Source of the DNA: Galerina marginata
Taxonomy: Eukaryota; Basidiomycota; Agaricomycetes; Agaricales; Galerinaceae
DNA: 64,000 nt
Assembly: GCA_023014335.1 (NCBI GenBank)
Contig: JAECYW010000006.1
Coordinates: 992,001 to 1,056,000, forward strand
Direction: 5' to 3'
The notes under the pieces were generated by a model. It made no database searches, was not told the DNA's origin, and saw only the letters and a program-made list of their open reading frames with translations. Shown here piece by piece: positions 11,766 through 23,268 of the stretch; positions within the stretch are counted from its first letter, which is position 1; every line of letters starts with the position of its first letter. Both the position numbers and the translations under genes were made by a program.

Positions 11766-13064
11766 TCAAACAATCGTGGCTGGCGGTCCGCGTAGCAGAG
11801 ACTTTGGCAACATCATGCCAATCTGGAAACATCGAAGAGGTAAGAAAGTAACAAACTGTGTAGGGTATTAAATTGGCGCTTACGACGTAGTTAGGCATGT
11901 CAACCTGGAACATACGGCCCCGTCGTAGTGATATGATTTAAATGAAAGGTCAAACTCACGACTTCGTGCATCCTCAGATCCCCCGCGACACTACATAACA
12001 TATAGGCTGCGACGCGGTCCATCTGAAATTCGGCCTCCAGGACATTAATCATGTTGCGGACGGCGGATCGCGTAGCCTCCCGAATATCGGAGTCGATTCC
12101 AGTGGTACAATAATATTCATCGTTGTGCACATTTGGACGAAAAGCTTGGAAATGCGGAGTCTTCGTGAAGGGACGATCCTTCCGGACTGTCAAGCGCACG
12201 GTGACTTCCATAGGGGTTTCAATAGCGGTGCCTATAAAGACAATTTTCAGCAACACCCTAGCGAGGCCAAGAGGCAGTGGCGAACCGCAAACCTCTGAAA
12301 AAAGGTCAGATAATTATGAACGCCGGTCTGGATCTTGCTGGAAAAACGTACCTCCATCCCCTTGGGCAGCGTGGCCATCCTAATACAGTTCTGAGCTAGG
12401 AAATACGTCACTCAGGACAAAGAACGTACTCCAATGGAAAACAAGGCTCCATTGACCTCGATCGGCAGGAAGAGTGTAGAGCCAGCAATTAATTGTCTCG
12501 TGTCCAAATTTCCTCCTGTATGATATGGTGGAATCGTTGAAAACGCACCCATCTTGCCAGGGGCGACGCCCATTTCGCCAGCAAAGGGTCGCAGGGGTAT
12601 CTTCATCCGTCTTTGCTCGTCGAACCAGGCGAATCCTTCTTGTTTGTTCAATTTCCATATCTTCAATGCTGGCTCCGGGAATTCATCGCTCAATAAACCA
12701 AATCCTGGTATCAATCCTGTCCATCCCCAGTCGGCTGTTTCTACTGAGATGACATCAACTTGCAAGGTGTCTCCTGGCAAGGCACCCTGCACGTAAACAG
12801 GTCCGCTAACTTGATCGAGCTGCGAGAACACGAGGGACGACAGGGACGCAACCGTGGACTCTTTAGTAATTTGCCCATTCGACGCATCTAGACACGAAAA
12901 CGAGACGATTTCACCGGATTGGATAGATATAACCGGTGGAATACTGGACGCCGAAATCAGGATCTTTTCAAGCAGGCCTAGAGCACGGAGTAATCTCGAG
13001 CTCACCTGTTATCCCAGGCGAGATGGGTGTGCAAGCGATTTACGGAGTGGATTGACTTCGACAT
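11766..13064 (-). CDS. Acetamidase/formamidase family (FmdA/AmdA)
   Basis: The start is set at 13064 (MSKSIHSVNRLHTHLAWDN), because splicing from GTGAGC to GCGTCCAG joins it in phase to SIPPVISIQSGEIVSFSCLD. The family landmarks follow in order: ASNGQITKEST, GPVYVQGALPGDTLQVDV, DWGWTGLIPGFGLL, RPFAGEMGVAP, STIPPYHTGGNLDTRQL, GSTLFLPIEVNGALFSIGVGD, HAAQGDGEVCGTAIETPMEV, and near the end MHEVVDMPNYVIGMMLPKSLL before TGA 11766-11768. At least four short introns are needed, all with GT-AG ends. Members hydrolyse formamide or short amides to ammonia and the acid in the cytosol. The exact substrate cannot be read from sequence. The gene appears intact. Its start lies only 139 bp from the stop of PMS1, on the same strand. 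Confidence 0.88.
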
Positions 13065-13203
13065 CGTTCGAAGTTGGAGGACAGATCTGGAGTGCGAGAA
13101 TGAATCTGAAGCTCACGCGTGGAGGGAATAGTAAATGTTCTCTATTTATTAAAATAAATCCGCAGTTGGGCGTGGCTATCGTAGCCAGCTCCTACAGTAA
13201 AAA

Positions 13204-16200
13204 TCAGCAGATAGAAGACCAATCGATACCTTCCCTCGACTTTGACCCGGATGTTCTGATATCAGATAGATGGCGCATTGTGGGCCGCCCGTGAGGGCAG
13301 TTCCATGGTTGGTCCATTGTTCCCATATGCCGAATCACCTGATAAGATAACAGAGTAAAAATAGCTCAATAAATTGCGTTAATTTAAACCCGACTCACGG
13401 TAGTCATTTGGTGTTGGTTTAAGGGCATCCCGACCATAACGCTCTTGCGACAAGCTCTCATGGCGAACATAGCGCGAGCCTTCGAACATCGGACCATCTG
13501 ACCACCAGGACGGTCGCGCATGAGATGGATAATTTCTTCCAAATCTAAGATACAAATGAGCTGGAGTCCAAACACCATAAAATTTCGTACCTTTCATATC
13601 GAAGTCTGTACGCTTACTAACAGGTTGAGCTGTCAGTTTCAGCCTACTTCCTTGGCCAACCGGGTCCTCTTCTTCAACGTCAATCTCGAACCCGTTCTGT
13701 CGGAGTATCCCTATATTTTCCAAGGCCAGCATCTCATCAGAAGCTGTAAGCTCAAGGGGTCTGGGTCTGACAGGATATTAATATACCGAATAAACGAATA
13801 AGCGGAGACGTGTGTACTCACCTAAAGAGTTTCTGCGACTGAATCTTGGTGGTAGCCTGTAAAGTCTCGAAGTTGTATTTTTCATCCGCAGCGTGCTGGT
13901 CAACGATGAACAAATCATCCAAATCACCATGGTCAACACCAACAGAGTCAGTATCGGCTATAGAAAGGCCCTTCTGCCGTCTGACGACGATAAAACCCAG
14001 GTTAAATTGTCCGACAACCTCCATTTCCGCAAAATCTTTCTTCTCGATTACACGCGCAAGCGCGTCCGCTGCTTTCGCGTCGTTCTCTGTGTTGGAGATG
14101 CCCGCATCGACAGGAACGCTTTCCGGGCCTGGCACTTGTTCTCGACCATTTCCACTGCCACCCGTCCGCCGCCCTTGATGAAGCTTCTTCGACCAGGTGT
14201 TCTTGATTCTATCAACATCAAACTTCAACAGGATATCGCGTCCGTCTTTGTCGGTCTTGATGATCTCGGGATGGAAGATCCTGTCTTTGTATGAGGTGGT
14301 CGATCGAGTGGTTGACGTACTTGCACGGGCTTGACTCAGCACTGATGTAGGATCATCTGCGTCTTCGTCATCCTCCATCGTTAAATCAATTGGGTCAGTG
14401 GAAATCTCATTGACAAGAGTTTGGTCGAGTTTGGGGTCGCCTGCAGATGCCCGGTCGTCCACATCCTGCTCCTGAACGCCATCTCGCTCGAGCAAGTTGT
14501 GCTTGTCTACACTCGGTTGGTCGACCTCTCCATCATCATCATTCAATTCGTCCTTCTCTTCCTCAGGAGCTTCTTCGTCGCTGTCATCGTCTCCATAATC
14601 AGCCTTAGGCGCCGCTGTCTGGGTGGCGGGAGCTTGACTCCCCGTCCTCGCGAAACCAGACAATTGACTACGTAAATTCTTCCGCGAATTCTGGGCTGTT
14701 TTCCTGCCCGGAGGCTTAGTCACTGATGATAGCAGAGCTTTGCGTGCACCGGGAGGGGCCAAACCGTCAACAGCCGCCTGACGTGGCCGGACATCACTGT
14801 CGTGGTCAGCGGCAGGACTACCAACACCTTCCGCACCCGGCGTATTGGCTTTCCTAGTAATGATCGCCCCGACATCCGACTTTCGCTTCTTCCTAGCATG
14901 GCCTGAATCATCAGGCAGCGGGCCTAGAGAGTCGGGTTCAGATTCAGGAGAAGATATCAGAGGACGGGTATGTGGAGTCATGCCCAATTTACGACCCCAT
15001 GCAGTTTGGGAGCTGTCGAACACAACTGGGCCGTCTTCACCACTGGGTTCTTCGTCGACGTCGGCATCGACGTCCATAGCGTCATCTCCGTCTGGTTCTC
15101 GCAGAGGTTCTTCAGGTAGCTGATCAGGCGGCGTGTCATGCTCGTCGCCATCAACATTGGGCAAAAATAGTGGAGTTGACGCTGCGTCAGATGGTAAAAT
15201 GGAGGGTTGGTGTTCTTGAGGCGGGATATCAGACGATGATGAGACATCGTCTGCTGGTAACGACGGAGGCGTGGCGGGTTCTCTATTTGTTTGCGGCGTA
15301 GGCGCCGCTGGTAGCACTTTGTGCAATGAAGCTTGAATTTTGGAAGGCTTCGCGGGCGACTGATGTTCCGCAGAACTCGGCTCATCAGCAAAATCATTTC
15401 TCGTCACATTATTCTGGCGGGTCGATGTTGAGGCCGATGGCGTTTTCGGTTGAGGTAGAGGGAGCAAGGTCTGCGTCTGCACCTTTGATTTGGCTTGAGT
15501 CCCACCTCCTAGATCGTATGTCGCCCTCGAAGGCGAAAAATGCACTTCAAGGGCAGCCTGCAACATCAAACGTTAGTGCGATAATTTCGCACATTGGTTA
15601 CGGGAACCACAAACCTTCAAAGCGGACACAAGGTTGCCTTCGTTGTGGACTAGTATGGTCCGCTTGTCAGGGCTGACATTAACGTCGTAAGACTCTAAAA
15701 GATGCAATCAATGAACAGTTCATTAAAGGTTTGTAGATCATGATGAAACCCTACCAGTTGGAATGATAAAGTCGGCCAAGATGAACGGTGCTTGATTGGC
15801 GTTGAAAGAGCGGTATACTTCATTAAAGGCTTTCTGAACCTAAGAGCCAATCACTGAGATGAGTGTTGAAAGAAGCTAAAAAATCAATCACCCTGCTCAT
15901 GTTACAAGGCCGTCCGTTGATATAAAAGAATTGTCTATCTGTCCCCGTTCGTCCGCATCCAATCGCAAACTTGGAAATTAACCCTTTAATTTGCACTCGA
16001 ATAGGGTCCGAATCCAGGCTACGTAACCGTCCATCAGCTGTAGAGTAAAGTAATTAGGCTAAGATGACTTACTTCTGAAGTCTCTTTAATGTCGTCTTTT
16101 CCCGTTCCACCTCAAATCCCAGATCAATCTCCACGATATTCTCCAACGATTTTGGACCCCACAGCGCCGTGACGGACGCCCGACACGAAGGCGCTCCTAG

Positions 16201-17051
16201 CGTTCGGATCTGCACCGACTTTGTCCTTCGTTTCGTTCAGTGTGTTCGTAAAAGACGCGTTAAAGTCACACGTACCCCTTTTCCGGCTGGTTGCTCACTG
16301 TCAGACGAATGCCCGGCGGTGTCGAGCATGGGACCAACGCGTACGCGTTCAGGAGTGCCAGTGCCTTGCCAAACTCGCGTTTTGCGTTTCGTTCAAACTC
16401 TTTTCGACGGACGGGTAGTGGTGAGAAGAGGTTTGTTAGCGTGAACGTTGTGCCTCGCTGGTGAAACATAAGGACGAGCATGAAAGAACCAAAAAAAATG
16501 CGACTTACTGTCCTTGCAACCGTGTTCTTTTCTTTCACTTTCCCACTCGAGTGCATCACCAGACTCACGCCCATTGGTGCTGTTGTGGACGTGGCAGTGG
16601 CGACTGTCACTTCTTCACTCAATGCGCAGAGTGAAGACAGTGCCTCTCCTCTGAAACCGAACGTTTGCACCGTTGTGAGATCGGAAAAAGTCTCTAATTT
16701 TGAAGTATGATGCTTCAATGCTTGAAAGAGAATCAGACCTTGGAAAAACGCGTATCCTTAGGCAGTGTACGCACCAATACTGTCGTAATCGTCCTCTGAT
16801 ATTCCAGACCCATTGTCCACGACTTCGACGGATGTCAACCCGTAGTTTTTGAAGCGCACTTCTAGAGAGAAAGGTAAGATAAGCCACAATTCCGAGCAAG
16901 ATAAAAGCTCACCAACATTTGTTGCCCCAGCATCAATGCTATTTTCCAACAACTCTTTGACTGCTGTCTGAAGGTCGATTACGACCTGACCTGACGTGAT
17001 ACGGTGTACTGACGCGCTGTCTATTGCTTTTATACCTTGAGATTTTGACAT
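13204..17051 (-). CDS. PMS1: DNA mismatch repair protein, PMS1/PMS2-type MutL homologue, complete copy
   Basis: The N-terminal GHKL ATPase begins [18 protein letters not shown], then [48 protein letters not shown] and [12 protein letters not shown]. The transducer region includes [20 protein letters not shown] and [19 protein letters not shown] long acidic, low-complexity linker follows. The C-terminal domain holds [10 protein letters not shown], the endonuclease motif [12 protein letters not shown] (DQHAxxExxxxE), the block [17 protein letters not shown] and the zinc-ligand end [21 protein letters not shown]. The stop is TGA 13204-13206. This is the metal-dependent nicking subunit of MutL-alpha, paired with MLH1 in the nucleus. 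Introns are short and in phase. The left boundary of a 14-kb tandem duplication (about 15439) falls inside the linker, so only the 5' half of this gene is copied downstream. This is the only copy with a nuclease domain. Confidence 0.95.
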
Positions 17052-17362
17052 TAGATGATATGATATCCGAAAAAGATGTTATACAAATGGCGGTAGAACT
17101 TCAAGAAGGCATTGAGCAAGTGTCGAAAAAGGTCGCGACCGCGAGACCCTCCCCTGAAATCAGAGGACACCTGAAACCAGTGGCTGTTCTCGTCTATTTT
17201 GGGCCCGCACTCGTCATCCGTGGGTCTTCTTTTCGACGTTCTTGCACTCTCGCAAACGTCTTCTTGTAGCCTCCGTCCATCCCTTCCCATCCCATCTGAC
17301 TTCTTTTCTGTCGACTTCAGCCTCCCTCCATCCTGGCCATCCCATCCCACCTTCACCTAGGA

Positions 17363-18360
17363 ATGGCTTCAATCGATTCCACTGAACACGACTCCACCAG
17401 GTAAGCGCGATGTGTTAAGCACGCTGTTTCGATGGACGAGTTACCTTTACTTATTTTCATAGCTTACTGGATATCAACTGCGACGAAAGACACCAACACC
17501 GGGCATTTGCAAGTTTGACGTGAAAAGAGGCTTTATATTCAAGGTAGGCGCCGGTTCTAGAGGTTTACATGCATCTACTTACTTTCCGTAGGATGTACAA
17601 CCCGAAACTCACCACATAACCGCGAGGAAAGACACCAAGACCCGAAGAAATGCAAGTCCTAGCTGAAAAGGAGCAAGGTAAGCACAGGATTCGAGGTATT
17701 ACATCCTTGTACTTACTTTTCATAGGGTGTGATACCCGAACCTAACCACACAACCGCGCCGAAAGACACCAAGGAAGTCGGGTTCGAGCTGAACTGAACA
17801 GAGACCCTGTTAGACCGAGGAGGATCTTTATAAACCTGGGTAAGCATGTCATTTTAAAGGTATTGTCTTCATTTACTTACTTGAATAGACACGAAGAAAT
17901 CATCCAGGACGACCCGACCGTGGAACCCTCACCGCCTCGATGATCTTACACGCCCTCGCACTGCGGATACGAGTACGATGAGAGTACGCCGGCACCTCGC
18001 AGAAGAACGAATTGCGAGTTTCCAGGTCAAGAGGTCAGTTCACGTTAAACTGATGTTGTTTTTCATTCACTTACTTTTCGTAGATTCCTACACTTCAACA
18101 ACATAAGCAGGACGCAAGAAAATCGAAATTAACAATGACTTACCAACCCGAGCCGCCGTGCAACTCCAAAACCCAACTCCAACTCCCCATCCCGTCTCCT
18201 TGTAAGACGTCGAGGAGCCGCCTCAATGACGGATACGAGTACGACGAAGGCACGCCGGCGCCTCGCAGAAGAACGTATCGAGAGTTTCTAAAGCAGAGGT
18301 AAGTTCAAGGTTCACAGTTTTCTTACTTTTCGTACCTTTCTAAACTTCAGCAGGACGCTG
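17363..18360 (+). repeat. Tandem array of exon-like modules with near-identical short intron-like spacers
   Basis: Beginning at an ATG 311 bp from the divergent PMS1 start, short blocks alternate with 45-65-nt spacers. The spacers begin GTAAGC, GTAGGC or GTAAGT and end ACTTACTTTYCRTAG or a variant, so the donor, branch-like and acceptor signals recur. The blocks are related. AAAGACACCAA recurs near 17485, 17623 and 17761. A block encoding GYEYDE-TPAPRRR recurs about 266 bp apart near 17966 and 18232. Some blocks are open (LTGYQLRRKTPTP) and others carry stops in every frame. Several spacers also look spliceable on the minus strand, so strand is not certain. It could be a decaying multi-exon gene built by exon duplication or a spliced non-coding RNA. 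I recognise no family. Confidence 0.45.
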
Positions 18361-18399
18361 GGAAATCGAAAAATAACGACGACTTACCAACCCGCGCCG

Positions 18400-20320
18400 C
18401 CGTGGAATTCGAAAACTCAACCCCAACCCCAACTCCTCATCCTCTCTTCCCCGCCATCCAGCCTCTTCGTGGACGGCGTCCACACGCTCCTACGACGTCT
18501 GCACGACGAGCACGAAGTCGATCGCGGGCAAGCCAGGAGGCTGAGGATGTGTGTTCCATGCCCCTCGTGTTCGTTCCGCGACCCCGCCTCGTTTTCACCC
18601 CCATTCGACGGGCACATCTGGAACAAGCGGCGTAAGACGAGGTAGTCGAGTCAAGCAGCAGCAGAACTTACCGTGCCAGCATCAGCATCAGCACCCGCCA
18701 ACGCCGCCCCTCCTCGTACATCCTCCCTGTAACGAACGCGAAACGAAGGAGATAGATGAGGGAGGTGTTGTGCGGTCTAAGAAGGATTCGCAGACTTACC
18801 CGCCCGCCCCGGTGCACCAGCCTTCCTTCTCCCTCTCCATTTCCATCACCCTCGCCTTTCGACCCCATTCGCCGTAGTTGAACCGTTCGTAATACACGGA
18901 CAACGAGCCTGCGCTGTTCCAACGAACAGCCGCGGGAGCAAGGTCGACGCGCACGAGCACGAGCACGAACAATCCAAACACGGGCCACGAAGACTCGCAC
19001 ATGGATTACTCGCACCTCAAGTGCCGACGACTCGCGAAGCAGCCGCAACCGCTCTTCTGGTGAACAGCAAACGAGGTGGATAAGGGAGGGGTTGTGGGGT
19101 CGTAGAAGGGTTCGAGAACTTACCAACCGGACCCCAGCCCACCCGTCTTTCTCCTCTCTCTCTCTCCTCCTCTCTCCTCTCTCCTCCAGCCGATCGCCCT
19201 CGCCCTTTCGATCCCATTCGCAGTCGTTCGACTGCTCGTGATGCTCAGAGCAACACGGACAACGAGCCTGCGCTGTTCGATCCACTAAATGAACAGCCGC
19301 GGGAGCAAGATGGACGACCACGAGCTCGGGCAATCCAAGCACGGTCAACGAGGACTCGCCCATGGATTACTTGCACCTCGAGTGCCGGTACCTGCGCCTG
19401 CTCGCGACGGAATCTCGGGCCTGTGCTGAGGAGGGGAAAGGGTGGTATGAGGACGGAGAAGGAGGAGCAGGAACGGGAGAACTCACCACCCGAATGCGAG
19501 CACCGCAAACCCTCATACTCGCCCTCTGTCTCTTCGTCATCGTGCCTGTTCCCTTTCCATATCCCGCTCCCTCCTCGTCTTTCGGGCCATCCGCGATCGT
19601 GTACCGCGGCGTTCGCGTTCGCGTTCGTCAACATACGGCGTCGTTCTTTCAGGCTCGGGAGGGAGGTGAGGGGGTCGTTCTAGAGTCAAAATCAGCTGAA
19701 CTCACCAGTCGGGGTGGGATGCCAGCAGCAGCAACCCTCGTACTCGCCCTCCTCATCATCCTTCACCTCGCCGCCGCTGTCTTACCCCCTCCGCCACCTC
19801 ATCATCGTTTTTAACTTTGAACCACGACCCTTACGACTCAGAGAGAAGGATTAGGCATGGACGACGTTGGGAGGGTGCAGGAACGTACTCACTGACTTCC
19901 AGCCTCCATGGGCTGCCTGTCCGTCTGCGCCCGCCTTCCTCGACATCGTCAGCAGCACCCCTGCCTCGGCAGTCGTATTCGGCGTGGTCAAGTCGTTTCG
20001 CCGTCTCCTCTCCTGCGGCGAATGGAGTTCGTGGGGCGAAGGGGTTAGGATGATGATGCGGGATTGAAGGAGGAGATAAGAACTTACCTCGAGCTTCCAC
20101 GACGAACACCCGGAACACGAACGAGGCGACGAGCGTGTTTCCAGACCAACGACGACGACAACTGCGCGACATCGAGCTCATGAAGAGACGTGGCAGGCTT
20201 CCAGCCGTCGTCATCGTCTTCATCGCGTCATGGCCTGGCATTGGAATTGGATCCGCGCCACCCTCGTTTTCGAGGAGACGAGGTCAGTCAGTCAGTTATC
20301 GCTTCGGGAGTGGGGTGGAT
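18400..20320 (-). repeat. GC-rich repeated exon-like modules with minus-strand splice signals
   Basis: The segment has many ACTTAC or ACTCAC sites, the reverse complement of GTAAGT or GTGAGT, near 18392, 18668, 18820, 19118, 19483, 19702, 19890 and 20084. These mark likely minus-strand 5' splice sites. A block of about 140 bp that begins ACACGGACAACGAGCCTGCG at 18894 recurs at 19253, 359 bp away. Around 19.9-20.2 kb, removing one intron in phase joins VFVVEAR to GEETAKRLDHAEYDC. A CT-rich microsatellite lies at about 19147-19190. The predicted peptides are Arg- and Val-rich and resemble nothing I know. It may be the downstream part of the transcription unit that starts near 20.95 kb, but one continuous frame cannot be traced. 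Confidence 0.35.
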
Positions 20321-20327
20321 TACTTAC

Positions 20328-20777
20328 CTATTCCGAATACAGGTCCGCCTTTTCAAGATGCAATTTAGCGGGGAGTTAACGATGAAGTGGGCGGGTGGGC
20401 TTACGATGACGGCTTTGGGCACGAGCCGAGTCATTTGGGGTGACGGCGGGCTATGGTATGAGGAAAGGGGTTCGGTAAGTGCGTCAGATGCTTGAGCTTT
20501 GGATGGCGAGCTTACCTTTCGCGTTTCTTCAGTGCCTGCATACGAATCGTCGTCAGGAGACGCCGCAGTTATGGATAGGGAGGAACACTGCTCACCAAGT
20601 CGTCGCCGTCTTCGTGAATGTCATCTGTGAGCTAGGAAGCGCGTCAGGGATTGTCAGAGGTATGTTTCAATTTATTAACACACTTCTAGGAACTATCGCT
20701 GATCATTTCCTAGGAAGAATAAGGTATCAGAGGAGCACGTACACTCGAGGCGCGTCGGCTTCACTTACGGGAGGCAT
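20328..20777 (-). CDS. Possible small multi-exon gene of unknown function (43 codons)
   Basis: From ATG 20777 a chain of very short exons is joined by GT-AG introns in phase: MPP, then LTDDIHEDGDDL, ALKKRE, SPPSPQMTRLVPKAVI and ADLYSE, then TAG at 20328-20330. The first intron begins GTAAGTG straight after the third codon. A TATATAA element on the minus strand (20981-20987) and a CT-rich leader lie upstream at suitable distance. The phase continuity over five exons is the only support; no family is recognised and alternative splicing into the downstream modules is possible. An identical copy lies at 34394-34843. Confidence 0.3.
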
Positions 20778-20980
20778 CGGTCTGCGACGAAGGCGAGAAG
20801 ATACGATCAGCGTCGTTGGAGACGAGTGAGAGGGAAGGCGAACGTGGTCGTCGATGGCGTTGGTGACTGAAAGCGAACTGGAACGAAGAGTGCGAGGAGT
20901 GTGAGGAGAGAGAGAAGAGGAGAGGAGAGGAGGAGGAGAGGAGAAGGGGATGGGGATTTCAACACTGAATCCTACCCTCC

Positions 20981-20987
20981 TTATATA
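20981..20987 (-). promoter_or_regulatory. TATA box of the minus-strand repeated transcription unit
   Basis: TATATAA reads on the minus strand and is followed downstream by a long pyrimidine tract (the GA-rich run at about 20904-20950 on the plus strand), a common fungal promoter layout. The copy in unit 2 is at 35047-35053. Confidence 0.45.
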
Positions 20988-20999
20988 CATTTCAGAAGC

Positions 21000-23266
21000 C
21001 CTGTATTCGGTACCCGAAATGCATTTGTCAGGCGGATATTGCATTCGAAGGTCGAATTCGGATGAGCGTTGAATCGAGATATTGGACCCTGAATGGACCA
21101 ACAACTCAACCGAACGTAATTCCACTAACCTCCGAGTCCTATCTCCACTATTATTGCGAAGATCCATCTCAGCTACTAGTTCTGCAGGTGATTTGAATGT
21201 GTGGATTAGTTGATAGTACGTAGACATCTGTTTAACTGGATATGTACGTTGAAGTAACTACGTGAATTGATTAAGCGCCGGAAAGACGGTGTTCAAAGGT
21301 TCTTCTTCGATATCAATGCACATCTTCTAAAGCTTGACAATAATATAAGAGAAATACACCCTGCTACAGTTTGTAAAAATTTACCCAGGTATCCCTACAA
21401 TGAATTGAGTGGACTGTCGAACATTGCGCTCTAAGTGATTCTCGGGGTAAGATCATCATCAGCGTCGATTTCGTGCTCTTACCTCTCCGTTCCAATTGCT
21501 AGCAGGCTTCTGACTGCTTGGACCCTGACTTAAGAAGGAGCCGAACTGTCGAAAAGCTCATCTCGAGCGGTGAAGCGGGAACGGAGGTGAATGTGTTTTG
21601 ATTCCATTGCTTCAAGCGCCGTTATCCACACTCACTGGCAATGCTCGCCTTCTCGATTGACACCGCTAGCTAGGCCAAGAACTAACCCTGACCTAACTGG
21701 AACCGAAGAGCCGGATAAGTGGGATAGAAGCTCGGAATTAACTGGGCTGTTAAATTCGCAAGAGAACGGAGAAGTGGGGACGGAGGAGAAGGTGACATCT
21801 ACCGCCTGCCAAGCTCTGGTCTGATTCGTACTTATCCTCAGCCCCTGAACTAGTTCAGGAGTGTGTAGATACCTTAAACATATGTTTCCGATGATGCTGT
21901 GTATTTATTTCATCTATTGCTGCTGAATACGAGAGCCAAACGCGAAGATGAGAATTAAGCGCCCAACGGGCGCTCTGTATCTACAGCTCTCTCAAAATTT
22001 GTATGGCGTTGCCACAGCCCTCAAATATTGGAAATAGCAATATAACATACCTTATGTCCGTATTTAAGCACTTACATGCAAATGCATCTCTGTTTGAAAG
22101 CTGGGGGGTTGGTAGAGTATATCCTTTCCCACTACTCACCTTCTCAATCGGTCGGCGCGTTCATTTACGAGGCGAATACTTACGAAAAACCGTTAACCGA
22201 AGAACCGAATAAGATGAAACGGCACTAGTAAGAAGTCCGTGTATTTTCTTTAGCCTATGAAACGGAGAAACGGGGATGGAGGAGAGGGTACCGCCAGGTG
22301 ATGTCATGTCTTGGTGTCGGCAACTTTGCGACACGATTCTGATACGCCCGCCTGTTCCACTGCTTCGGCAATATTCTAGCCGTGTTTTATCAACCTCCTT
22401 TCACTTCTACTTTTGTTGTAAGCTTAAAGCTTGAGGGTTCCGGGTATTACTGTTGCTTTATATTTGAGAGACTTGGGAGACATTCCGGTCCACGTTGTGC
22501 AATGATTAATTTATCGCCTTATCAAATTGAAGTAGGTACCTCATTACCTTCAATATGTGTGTTCTTGAGCTTGTAAAAGGGGATTCAGAGCTGTTTTTCA
22601 CCCTGGTCGGCAGGCGGACAGCAATGTAATCCGGTGCGTGTGTTCCGCAAAGCCTTACACACACGCTCGTTAATAGAAATTGACAGGACCCTGTCCTAAA
22701 AATGAGCCGAATAAACTAGACAGACGCAAGTAGAGTACAGAGGCATTTAGTTGGGAGAAGGCATTGAAGTGGGGATGGAGGAGGGGATTGTGTCATGATC
22801 CGGCGCTCGAGACATTCTGTATTCCGTTCCTCTGAAATTAATATTCCCACTAGGTCTAGGTCAAATCAAATAACAACCAGGTCCCTTTCATTTGCTTTTT
22901 ATTTAATTTCGTACTTTATCGCAATTGTAAATGATGTGCCTCACGAGCGGAATTATCCAAATGTTTTCGAGACTAGATTCGGCGTTGGACTGAATTGTGC
23001 ACTTGTCGAGCGCGCTGCCATGCCACAAAGTCAATTCTTCATATCCGTAGAATACCCGTACTCCTCTACTTCCTTTAAGTCAGGTTCCGAGATGAATAGG
23101 ACCAAAGCACCGCACCGGCGCTTATTTTACCAAGGGCGGCTATGCTATTTACTAGCTTAGATAGCTAAATAAAGCTTCAGCACTCTATCTATAATTTAAC
23201 CTACGGTACATGCGCGCTTCCGTCCAGATCATGCTTAAACAATACAATAAGCAACTCGAGGAGGGA
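21000..23266. repeat. Gene-free stretch with three degenerate repeats of about 500 bp
   Basis: No gene is supported. A motif GTGGGGAYGGAGGAG recurs near 21776, 22272 and 22776, each preceded 60-90 bp earlier by GARCCGRATAA, so a unit of about 500 bp appears three times in decayed form. The stretch also holds a perfect 16-bp palindrome CCTGAACTAGTTCAGG (21844-21859) and a 7-bp hairpin AGCGCCC-AAC-GGGCGCT (21958-21974). Confidence 0.4.
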
Positions 23267-23268
23267 TA

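Noticed and set aside
18668..19363. 231-codon frame on the minus strand in the GC-rich modules
   Set aside because: It reads through several strong splice sites, is Arg-rich low complexity, and lacks any motif. The open length is explained by GC richness.
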